A stretch of 64,000 nt of DNA from Pseudomonadota bacterium (GTDB taxonomy: Bacteria; Bdellovibrionota_B; Oligoflexia; Oligoflexales; CAIYRB01): the NCBI GenBank assembly GCA_026390445.1, contig JAPLFX010000049.1, positions 1 to 64,000 on the forward strand. Reading direction: 5' to 3'. A program made the translations under genes and the position numbers. The notes under the pieces were generated by a model. The model saw only the letters and a program-made list of their open reading frames with translations, was not told where the DNA came from and searched no databases. Within the stretch, counting starts at the first letter, position 1. Each line of letters begins with the position of its first letter. Positions 14,028 to 24,898 of the stretch are shown here, piece by piece.

Positions 14028-14828
14028 TTGATGACGCTGGCGTTTAAAAATTATCTAGGCCTGATGGTTGCGGTATGGTCCCCGCTGGCGCTTGCAGCTG
14101 AAGAGGCGCACGAGGGCGGCGGTGGCGTTGCGGCGACGATTAACTTTTACGACATAGCACTACATTCCGTGCACCTGAATCCTATGTGGGAACCAACGCT
14201 TGGGAGTTTGGCCTGCCTGGCCTTGATTATTCTGCTGGGCCTAGGGTTTCGCAGCTCGGTACTTCGCGATACGGCGAATGTGGTGCCTTCCGGGCGCTTT
14301 TCTCTGCGCTTCATTTTTGAGGAAATACTTGAGTTTGTTGTCGGTATCGCTAAGGACAACACCGGCTCAGAGTTTCGCAAATATATGCCCTTTCTGTCCG
14401 CTCTGTTCCTTTACATCCTGGTCTGCAATCTATCTGGGTTGATCCCAGGGTTTCCGCCTCCGACTGAGACGATGGATAACAATGTCGCCATTGGTTTGAT
14501 GGTCTTTTTGGTATACAACTACGCCGGCATCAAAGAGCACGGCGCTAGTTACATTAAACACTTTCTCGGCCCAGTGGTTTTTATCGCTCCTTTGTTTTTC
14601 TGTATCGAGCTGGTTAGTCACTTTTCCAGGCCTCTGTCTCTTGGCTTGCGCTTGGCAGGCAACATTTATGGTGATCACACTCTACTCGGGGTGTTTACGA
14701 GCATTAGCTACTTGGTGTTTCCGGCTTTTCTCTTGTTTTTCGGGCTCCTCGTGGCGGTGGTACAGAGTTTTGTGTTCACGCTACTTTCGGGAATTTATAT
14801 ATCGATGGCCATTTCGCACGACCATTGA
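14028..14828 (+). CDS. atpB: ATP synthase F0 subunit a
   Basis: PFLSALFLYILVCNLSGLIPGFPPPTE..., LRLAGNIYGDHTLLGVF (conserved Arg motif). Confidence 0.96.
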   Translation: MMTLAFKNYLGLMVAVWSPLALAAEEAHEGGGGVAATINFYDIALHSVHLNPMWEPTLGSLACLALIILLGLGFRSSVLRDTANVVPSGRFSLRFIFEEILEFVVGIAKDNTGSEFRKYMPFLSALFLYILVCNLSGLIPGFPPPTETMDNNVAIGLMVFLVYNYAGIKEHGASYIKHFLGPVVFIAPLFFCIELVSHFSRPLSLGLRLAGNIYGDHTLLGVFTSISYLVFPAFLLFFGLLVAVVQSFVFTLLSGIYISMAISHDH

Positions 14829-14864
14829 TGCAACAAAGAACGGTGCGTTTGCATAGCGGCACTT

Positions 14865-15197
14865 TTGAGTGGGGTAAGGGTGATGAAGCGTTTCTTAGGC
14901 AGATCAGCGGTGGCGTTTAGTGGCTTGTTCTTGAGCTCGTTGGCGTTCGCGCAAGATGCGGCCGCAGCGCACTCTGGGACTAATTTAATTCCAATTGGCG
15001 CGGGCATCACCATGGGCCTCGCCTCATTCGGTGCGGCGACTGCCCAGGGTCGGACGGCATCGACTGCGCTAGAGGGGATTGCTCGCAATCCAAGCGCAAA
15101 AGATGCGTTGTTTCAGCCCTTTATTCTGGGCCTCGTGTTCATGGAGTTCCAAGCGCTCTTGGGTTTCGTGATCGCGATTATCTGGACCTTCAAATGA
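14865..15197 (+). CDS. atpE: ATP synthase F0 subunit c with N-terminal signal-like extension
   Basis: GAGITMGLASFGAATAQGRTASTALEGIARNPSAKD...FMEFQALLGFVIAIIWTF; conserved RNP loop and helix-2 Glu. Confidence 0.95.
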   Translation: MSGVRVMKRFLGRSAVAFSGLFLSSLAFAQDAAAAHSGTNLIPIGAGITMGLASFGAATAQGRTASTALEGIARNPSAKDALFQPFILGLVFMEFQALLGFVIAIIWTFK

Positions 15198-15233
15198 TTT
15201 TTTAGCCGCGACCTTTGGTCTCGGTGAGAATTG

Positions 15234-15267
15234 GCTGCCGCTTCATTTGAAGTGGTGGCTTTTTTTT
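15234..15267 (+). terminator. Rho-independent terminator after atpE
   Basis: GCTGCCGCTTC-ATTT-GAAGTGGTGGC stem (with G-U pairs) followed by TTTTTTTT. Confidence 0.7.
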
Positions 15268-15630
15268 ATTATTGCGGCCCGTCCTGGTAATCAAGTTAGG
15301 TCTGTAACTCGCAAGTATATTGCGATAAATCGTCATTTTTTGCGGTCTTCCCAATTGTTCTGCCAGGAAGTTGGTAGGCGAAAATCCATGGCCTCCGGCT
15401 TATACCGGTTGGAAGGCGGCACTGTTAGGAGGATTCCTTTTCTACCTAACTTTGTTTTTCCTATGGTCAAAGTGGTCCGTCGGGCCTTGAGCTCCGAGTA
15501 TCGGAATTGGGTGAATAGGAAGTTGGAGCCTTAATCGCTTTGACAGCCAGGGTATTGGTGTGCGGGCAACACCGCCTTGATATTGCTGTAACATACCAAT
15601 AATACTGAGTTCATAAGGGTCTATTGAGAG

Positions 15631-15646
15631 TGTTCCACGTGGAACA
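15631..15646. promoter_or_regulatory. parS-like centromere site 1 (TGTTCCACGTGGAACA)
   Basis: 16-bp perfect palindrome close to the chromosomal parS consensus TGTTTCACGTGAAACA; upstream of parAB. Confidence 0.92.
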
Positions 15647-15920
15647 TTCTGATGACGTGTCTGGATTGTCTTCGTCCACAAGTTGCGCTTACTAAAGGTA
15701 TAATGCCATCCCCCTTTGGGGCATTCGATCCTTCCTGAAGAGAAAGCCGTCGACGTTAGGTGTCTGCTGGGCAGTTCCATCCTTGCTTTCCCTGCTTAAT
15801 GTAGTCCTTGGGTTCACGGAAAATAGTGCAAACAGAATTGTTACAGCTCTAGCCTGCAGCTCTAGCCTTGAAGGAAGCTGCATTGGCAGGGTGAGCACAT
15901 CAAGAAATTTGGATTTATAG

Positions 15921-16036
15921 ATTTTCAGCGCTTCCGCTCCTCAGCGCCTTCCGCGGCCAATCGGCGGTGGGCCGCGGGTTGGCTACAATGGAGAATTATT
16001 ATCGCGGAAACGCCGAAGAGCGGGGGCGCTGAAATT
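15921..16036. repeat. Large imperfect inverted repeat with nested hairpin
   Basis: Left arm ttttcagcgcttccgctcctcagcgccttccgcg versus right arm cgcggaaacgccgaagagcgggggcgctgaaatttt (~33-bp arms). Nested perfect CCGCGGCC (15950-15957) / GGCCGCGG (15969-15976). Confidence 0.75.
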
Positions 16037-16130
16037 TTAATGCGTCTGCCAATTCTGTGTTGGTTGGCGGTAGCTAGAATGTACGCCGTTCGAATGGCGG
16101 CATTACCAATGCGAATGGGTCTAGTTGGGA

Positions 16131-16259
16131 AAAAAAAGGCTAATTAGCGAAAAAAAAGGCTAATTAGCGAAAAAAAAGGCTAATTAGCGAAAAAAAAGGC
16201 TAATTAGCGAAAAAAAAGGCTAATTAGTGAAAAAAAAGGCTAATTAGTGAAAAAAAGGA
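16131..16259. repeat. Tandem array of a 20-bp unit AAAAAAAGGCTAATTAGCGA (6 full copies plus degenerate flank)
   Basis: Read directly: four identical copies at 16131-16210, two copies with CTAATTAGTGA at 16211-16250, then a degenerate seventh copy. Confidence 0.97.
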
Positions 16260-16440
16260 GCCAATTTGTCAAAAATGAAGACCAATTGGCCCTTTTTTGG
16301 TCCAAATTGTTGCCAGATCTCCCAATTATCTCTTTTCAATCTTGGCAGCACCTACTTGAATCCCAAATTGCGCGTTCAGGATTGAGCTTCGCCTCCTAGT
16401 AACTGCAAGGCTAGGCAAGTCATTCGAGATTCTTTGTGAT

Positions 16441-16456
16441 TGTTCCACGTGGAACA
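16441..16456. promoter_or_regulatory. parS-like centromere site 2 (TGTTCCACGTGGAACA)
   Basis: Identical 16-bp palindrome. Confidence 0.92.
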
Positions 16457-16503
16457 CTAGGGCGGCAAATGATTAAAAAATAGGCAGACGATCAAACTAT
16501 CAT

Positions 16504-16519
16504 TGTTCCACGTGGAACA
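16504..16519. promoter_or_regulatory. parS-like centromere site 3 (TGTTCCACGTGGAACA)
   Basis: Identical 16-bp palindrome. Confidence 0.92.
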
Positions 16520-17163
16520 CTTTTGATTGCTGGCTAACGAAGGCCACACTCAGCAGACTATGAACGCCATAAATATTGGTAGGAGCGTTGCTATGCATAT
16601 CTGCATGTCTTGATTAGCCAGGCCCTGGCTGCAGTTAACTTCCCGTTCTCCCGACTTCCGCGCCTCCTTGTTCTGAGGCGCTGCTGCACAAATAGCCCAT
16701 TGAGAACCAAATGTTAGGCGCCCTTCAAATCCGGCTCCGTAGGCAAGTGCATTGGCGTCACTTTATGCAGATTGCGCCGACCCAGAGGCCATGTCGTTGG
16801 CGTAGCCCTCGCCATAGCCCTAGGCTTTGCCATCGCCGTGATCCTGATCATCCACGGGCGATATTGCCTTGAATGATCTGCCCCAATTAACTCGCGATAG
16901 GGCATGCTGCCCAAGCTCTGTAGGAGAGAGCTAACGGCTAGGGGAGGGTGGACGATCACGATCACGATCATGGCTACGGCGATGGCTACGGCAATGGCAA
17001 CGGGCCCATTCGCCCAGCATCATTTGAAAGCAGGAGATCTCGCCGTGCGGCGAATTTAAAACTTTCACTCAACGTCGAGCACTTGCAACACCATGGCCGC
17101 TTTACCATTCGACTATTGACAGGTAGAGTCTCGATACCAAGACCTAGACAGTGGAGACCGCTT

Positions 17164-17997
17164 ATGGCGCGTGTAATAGCCCTTTCAAACCAAAAAGGTG
17201 GAGTGGGCAAGACCACGTCGGCTGTCAACATCGCCGCATGTTTGGCCGCAGCGGAAAAGCGAGTGCTGGTGATTGACCTGGATCCACAGGCCAATGCAGG
17301 CAGTGGTTTAGGCATTTATGCCCGCGACTTTGAGACCAGCATGTACGATGTTTTGGTCGACGAGGTGCCGCTGACCAGTGCCATCCTGCATACCGAGCTA
17401 AAATGCTTGGATATTGCGCCGTCCGTGCCGGACTTAGTGGGCGCTGAGGTCGAATTGGTTGCTGCTATTGGGCGGGAATCACGCTTGAAAGAGGCCCTAG
17501 AACCAGTTCAAGGGTTATATGATTTTGTCATCATAGACTGCCCGCCAGCCTTGGGGATCCTCACCGTTAATGCCCTTACTGCGGCGAACTCTGTGCTGAT
17601 TCCGCTGCAGTGCGAGTACTATGCGATGGAGGGCCTGTCCCAGCTGATCAAGACCATTTCATTGATTAAAAAGCGGTTGAATCCCGAGCTTGAGCGGGAA
17701 GGCATCCTTTTGACGATGTATGATCGGCGCAACAATCTGTCGCACCAAGTTGAGCAAGATATACGCGCGCATTTTGGTAACGAGGTGTTTCCGGTCGTAA
17801 TTCCACGTAACGTGAAGTTGTCGGAGGCACCGTCTCACGGCAAGCCGGTCATTTTATATGACATCAATAGCACGGGAGCGACGGCCTATATGGAGACGGC
17901 GCGCCTACTTATCCGTCGTCATAGCGTGATTGCACCGCCTCCCAAACCTTCAAAGAAGACCCAGGCGACTACGCAAGGCCGGACTGGTCAACAGTAA
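17164..17997 (+). CDS. parA: Chromosome partitioning ATPase ParA (Soj)
   Basis: MARVIALSNQKGGVGKTTSAVNIAACLAAAEKRVLVIDLDPQANAGSGLG deviant Walker A; track start 16948 is an unlikely upstream extension. Confidence 0.96.
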   Translation: MARVIALSNQKGGVGKTTSAVNIAACLAAAEKRVLVIDLDPQANAGSGLGIYARDFETSMYDVLVDEVPLTSAILHTELKCLDIAPSVPDLVGAEVELVAAIGRESRLKEALEPVQGLYDFVIIDCPPALGILTVNALTAANSVLIPLQCEYYAMEGLSQLIKTISLIKKRLNPELEREGILLTMYDRRNNLSHQVEQDIRAHFGNEVFPVVIPRNVKLSEAPSHGKPVILYDINSTGATAYMETARLLIRRHSVIAPPPKPSKKTQATTQGRTGQQ

Positions 17998-18012
17998 GGA
18001 CTAAACAAACAT

Positions 18013-18954
18013 ATGAGTACACATGATAAAACGCCCCCAGGACGCAGAGGCGCACTAGGCAAAGGTATTTCATCGCTACTGGGCGATGCCGAGATTAGTC
18101 AGGATCAGAGCGCAAGCGTCGCTAAAGGTCTGGCGACCCTCAAGCAGCAGCAAGCAGAGTCCCAGGTCTTGAAGCTAGACGTCAGCACCATCGACCCAAA
18201 TCCCCACCAGCCGCGTAAGCTCTTTGACGACAAGGCCTTAAAAGAACTCGCGGCGAGTCTGAAAATCGACGGCGTACTGCAGCCAGTGATCGTCACTAAA
18301 GGGGCAAAGCCCGGGCGCTTTATGGTTATTGCGGGGGAACGCCGCTTGCGCGCCTCCAAGCTTGCTGGTCTGGCCACGATTCCAGCGATTATCAAGGAGG
18401 GGGCCTCTGACGATCTTCTGCGGATCGCTCTGATCGAAAATATTCAGCGAGCCGATCTCAACATCATGGAGGAGGCTCAAGCATACTCCGCGTTGATCAA
18501 AGACTACGGACTAACGCAAGAGCAGTGCGCTGACAAGGTCGGGAAGGAACGCTCCACCGTTGCTAACACCCTACGCCTGTTGCTACTGCCTAGGGAGGTC
18601 CAAGACGACATACTGGACGGGCGACTGACGATGGGCCACGGCCGCGCCATGCTCTCTCTCGAAGAAAAGAAGCTCATCCTTCGCTGCCGGGACATCGTGG
18701 TCAAAAAGGGCCTTAGCGTTCGCCAGACCGAACAGCTGTGTAAGACGTTTAAGTCGACCGGTGGCGCCACTGAGCCCAAGACCCCGCCAATCCGCGATGA
18801 GGCTGATCTACAGTACATCACCGAAAGCTTGCGTACTTACCTTCATACCAAGGTACGCCTTGCTGGCAGTACCAACCGAGGAAAAATTGAAATTTCGTAT
18901 TTTTCCGGCGCGGAACTGGAGCGGATTTTAACTATGATGGGACACCGCTTGTAG
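18013..18954 (+). CDS. parB: Chromosome partitioning protein ParB (Spo0J)
   Basis: GRRGALGKGISSLLGD, IDPNPHQPRKLFDDKALKELAASL, GERRLRASKLAGL, LIENIQRADLN motifs. Confidence 0.97.
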   Translation: MSTHDKTPPGRRGALGKGISSLLGDAEISQDQSASVAKGLATLKQQQAESQVLKLDVSTIDPNPHQPRKLFDDKALKELAASLKIDGVLQPVIVTKGAKPGRFMVIAGERRLRASKLAGLATIPAIIKEGASDDLLRIALIENIQRADLNIMEEAQAYSALIKDYGLTQEQCADKVGKERSTVANTLRLLLLPREVQDDILDGRLTMGHGRAMLSLEEKKLILRCRDIVVKKGLSVRQTEQLCKTFKSTGGATEPKTPPIRDEADLQYITESLRTYLHTKVRLAGSTNRGKIEISYFSGAELERILTMMGHRL

Positions 18955-19140
18955 TCGCCGTTGGTGACAAAACGCCCATGTATCAGTTGCTACCTAGGCC
19001 CCCGAGTTGCGGGGCCGCAACATACCCAAACCAACAGCCGAAATCGTCTTGTTCAGCGGCCTTAAGTGCGCTATGACGAGGCCCCCAGCTATTTTCTGGA
19101 ACCCATGGTGGTGCAGCTGCACCGAGCACAGGTGATATAG

Positions 19141-19572
19141 ATGGCAACATTTGTTCTGGTCCCTAATCCTAAAGTTCTCGCCGTTCAGGTCGTCGTGTTC
19201 GTGGCTGGCTACTATGCCATCAAGAAGCTCTTTGTTGAGCCTTACATGGTCATTCGTGATAAGCGCGAGGCCTTGACCGTCGGTAATAAGGATGAGGCTT
19301 TGCGTGCCCTAGAGGAAGGCGCTGGCATCGCCACGCGCATCGAAGCACGCCTTGCCGCTGTTGGCGCAGAGGCTAAGCAAAGCAGAGAAAAAAAGCGCGA
19401 CGAGGCACTTGCTCGTCGCGATAGTTTGATCAGCTTGGCTCAGGAGGCCGCGCGCGCCGAGGTGGCCAAAGTCGAAGGGCTGATCGCAGCGGACTTGGCG
19501 ACCGAGAGATCTAAAATACCTAATATTATTAGCACCTTAACCGACGAAGTGTACGCTTTAGCCCTGGCCTAG
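19141..19572 (+). CDS. ATP synthase F0 subunit b' (b-type)
   Basis: N-terminal TM plus charged coiled coil, first of two b-type genes upstream of atpH. Confidence 0.8.
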   Translation: MATFVLVPNPKVLAVQVVVFVAGYYAIKKLFVEPYMVIRDKREALTVGNKDEALRALEEGAGIATRIEARLAAVGAEAKQSREKKRDEALARRDSLISLAQEAARAEVAKVEGLIAADLATERSKIPNIISTLTDEVYALALA

Positions 19573-19593
19573 CAGGAGCGGAGGAAAGACTCA

Positions 19594-20097
19594 GTGGAAG
19601 AGCACATTGATACCCTAAAGGGAATCATTTTACCGTTCGCCAATTTCTTTATCTTTTTAAGTTTGGCGATCTATTTTTTCCGTAAGCCGGCGCGGGCGGC
19701 AGCTGCGGCTAGGCGTGCTGGCTTTGAGAAGTTAATGGCTGAAGCTCGGGCGGCAAAGGAAGAGGCCTTAGCAAAGTTGGCCGATCTAAAAAAGCGTGAG
19801 CTTGCGCTCGAGACCGAGCTAGCTGAAATTCGCGAAATAGCCCGAAGCACAGCACAGATGGAGTCAGACAAAATACTTGCTGATGCTGAGCGAATGGCCA
19901 AACATCTCCAAGCTGAAGCCAAGCGTATTGCAGAGGCTGAAGTCAACAATGCCAGGCAGAAACTTCGCCGAGAGATCGTCGATGCCGTTCATTCTGGTGT
20001 GAGCCAAAAGTTGAAGGTCGAGCTTGGTGTGGAAGCTCAGCGCCAACTTGTCCGCAGCAAGACTAACGAGATGAAGCAACTCCACGCTGATAATTGA
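19594..20097 (+). CDS. atpF: ATP synthase F0 subunit b
   Basis: N-terminal TM (GIILPFANFFIFLSLAIYFFRKPA) plus long coiled coil; GTG start. Confidence 0.88.
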   Translation: MEEHIDTLKGIILPFANFFIFLSLAIYFFRKPARAAAAARRAGFEKLMAEARAAKEEALAKLADLKKRELALETELAEIREIARSTAQMESDKILADAERMAKHLQAEAKRIAEAEVNNARQKLRREIVDAVHSGVSQKLKVELGVEAQRQLVRSKTNEMKQLHADN

Positions 20098-20107
20098 GGC
20101 CTCCTGC

Positions 20108-20668
20108 ATGTCACGCATTGCGAAACGTTATGCTAAAGCGCTCTTTGAGTTGACCGGAGGAGATTTGGTCAAAGCCAAACGAGAGCGCGATGCCCTTTCT
20201 GGACTTAATGAGTTGTTCAAACTAGATGAGTCCGCACGTGTTCTGCTTAGTCCAGTCATGCCAAAGGATCTGAAGAAAAGCCTCCTCAGCTACGGTACGA
20301 AGGAATTCGACGCCGATGATGATGTAAAGCAATTGGTTGAGGCTGTGGTTGAGGCTGGTCGCGTTAGCTTTTTGCCCGAGATTTCCCAGGTCTTCTCCGC
20401 GTTTATCGATGACGCGGAAGGCATCGTTCAAGCCCAGGTTGAGTCCGCCGTGGCTCTATCGGCCCAGGAAGATCAGGACATCGTTGCGACCCTGGCGCAG
20501 ATGTTACATAAGAAAATCGTTCTCAAATCGGCTGTTAATACTGCACTACTCGGTGGGTTTGTGGTGCGGGTAGGTAACTACCTGATCGATTTGAGCCTTA
20601 AATCAAAGCTCGACGGCCTGGCTAAAAGTGCGGTCCAAGATTCATTCGTTAAGGGAATTCCGTCATGA
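20108..20668 (+). CDS. atpH: ATP synthase F1 subunit delta
   Basis: [15 protein letters not shown]..., C-terminal [25 protein letters not shown]. Confidence 0.93.
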   Translation: MSRIAKRYAKALFELTGGDLVKAKRERDALSGLNELFKLDESARVLLSPVMPKDLKKSLLSYGTKEFDADDDVKQLVEAVVEAGRVSFLPEISQVFSAFIDDAEGIVQAQVESAVALSAQEDQDIVATLAQMLHKKIVLKSAVNTALLGGFVVRVGNYLIDLSLKSKLDGLAKSAVQDSFVKGIPS

Positions 20669-22175
20669 CCACTGAAAAGATTCGGGTAGAAGAAGTCAGC
20701 AGAATCATCAGCGAGCGAATCAAAAGCTACGGCAAAGCCGCTGAGCTCCAGGAAACTGGCACCGTGTTGGCCGTCGGTGACGGGATCGCCCGGGTTTATG
20801 GCCTTGAAGGCGCCATGGCTGGGGAAATGGTCCAGTTTCAAAACGGCACCAAGGGCGTCGTTTTAAACCTCGAGGAAGACAACGTTGGTATCGCTGTCTT
20901 CGGTGGAGTTAGTGGGATCGCCGAGGGCGAGACCGTCAAACGCTTGCGCGAGATCAACTCCGTGCCAATCGGTGAGGCTCTGCTTGGACGCGTGGTGAAC
21001 GCGCTCGGCGAGCCGATCGATGGTCAAGGACCTGTGGCGACGACTGAGACTGGCTTAGTTGAAATCAAGGCCCCAGGCATCATCGACCGAAAGTCGGTCC
21101 ATGAGCCGCTGCAGACTGGCATCAAAGCAATTGACGCCATGGTGCCGATTGGCCGTGGTCAGCGCGAATTGATTATCGGTGATCGTCAAACCGGCAAAAC
21201 TGCACTTTGTGTTGATACGATTATCAATCAAAGGGGTAAGGATGTCGTTTGTATTTACGTCGCCATCGGTCAGAAGGCGTCAACGGTGGCGCAGGTTGTT
21301 GAGCGCTTAAAGCGCTACGGCGCAATGGAATACACGATCATCGTCGCCGCGACGGCGATGGATCCGGCACCAATGCAGTTTGTCGCGCCATATTCCGGCT
21401 GTCGTATGGCCGAATTCTTCCTGCAAAAGGGCAAGCACGCGGTTATCTTCTACGATGACTTGTCGAAGCAAGCAGCCGCCTACCGTGAGCTGTCATTGCT
21501 GCTTCGTCGTCCTCCTGGTCGCGAGGCTTATCCTGGTGACGTGTTCTATCTTCACAGCCGCTTGCTTGAGCGTGCGTGCAAGGTCAGCGATAAGTTAGGC
21601 GCTGGTTCCATCACTGCATTTCCTGTCGTAGAGACCCAGGCCGGAGACATTTCCGCCTATATTCCTACCAACGTGATCTCCATTACCGATGGGCAGATCT
21701 TTTTGGAAAGCGACTTGTTCTTTTCCGGCGTTCGCCCTGCTATCAACGCGGGGTTGTCGGTGTCGCGAGTCGGCGGCTCAGCTCAGGTTCCGGCCATGCG
21801 TAAAGTCGCTGGTAGCTTGCGCCTCGAGTTGGCTCAGTATCGCGAATTGGCGGCATTCTCCCAGTTTGGTTCCGATCTTGACCAAGCGACCCAGCGGACA
21901 CTGCGCCGTGGTGAGCGCTTGGTCGAGATTTTGAAACAAGGCCAGTATGTTCCTATGCAGGTTGGTCTCGAAGTTGCATCGATCTTCGCAGTGACCAAGG
22001 GCTACGTGGACAAACGGGATATCTCTGAAGTTTTGGGCTGGGAAAAGGGCTTGCACGAGCATTTGACGGCTCGGTACCCACAGATCCTGCAAAAGATTGA
22101 AGCGCGCTGCAAACTGGAAGAAGTTCAGGCCGATTTGGTCAAGGCGATCGAAGAGTTCGACAAGGGATTTAAGTA

Positions 22176-22176
<1 letters not shown>
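20665..22176 (+). CDS. atpA: ATP synthase F1 subunit alpha
   Basis: [18 protein letters not shown] Walker [18 protein letters not shown] signature. Confidence 0.98.
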
Positions 22177-24478
<2,302 letters not shown>

Positions 24479-24490
24479 TAGGCGGTAGTT

Positions 24491-24898
24491 ATGGCCGAGT
24501 TGCAAGTTCAAGTATTAACGCCCGCCAAGGTTGTCGTAAAGACCACCGCTCAGCTCGTGGAGTTGCCCGGAGCGCTCGGATATATGGGTATCTTGCCGGG
24601 ACACACCCGGATGATTTCCGAGCTGGCTGCTGGAACGATGACGCTTGGATCGGGTCAGGAGCAGCAAGTCTATTTTATCTCTGGCGGCTACGTCGATGTA
24701 AACCAGGACCACGTGACCGTGCTTGCTGACGTCGTTGAAAGGCCATTGGATATCGATGTGAAGCGGGCCGAGGACGCCAAGGCGCGCGCTCTTAGTCGAT
24801 TTGTCGATAGTTCAGGCGTCGATATCGCACGGGCTCAGGCGGCACTGCTGCGGGCGGAGCGCCGCTTGGCTTTGGCGACGACACGGCTAGGCGCGTGA
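24491..24898 (+). CDS. atpC: ATP synthase F1 subunit epsilon
   Basis: QVQVLTPAKVVVKTTAQLVELPGALGYMGILPGHTRMISEL. Confidence 0.95.
   Translation: MAELQVQVLTPAKVVVKTTAQLVELPGALGYMGILPGHTRMISELAAGTMTLGSGQEQQVYFISGGYVDVNQDHVTVLADVVERPLDIDVKRAEDAKARALSRFVDSSGVDIARAQAALLRAERRLALATTRLGA

Noticed and set aside
15247-15898. Small ORFs in the atpE-parA region (15247-15534, 15442-15780, 15692-15898)
   Set aside because: No recognisable domains or good RBS; they overlap parS site 1 and repeats, and are more likely non-coding.
16131-16259. CRISPR array
   Set aside because: The 20-bp units are strictly tandem with no unique spacers and no cas genes nearby.
16948-17163. N-terminal extension of ParA (MDDHDHDHGYGDGYGNGNG...)
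   Set aside because: Standard ParA starts at MARVIALSNQKGGVGKTT (17164). The upstream frame is low complexity and lies in a repeat-rich leader, so it is probably fortuitous.
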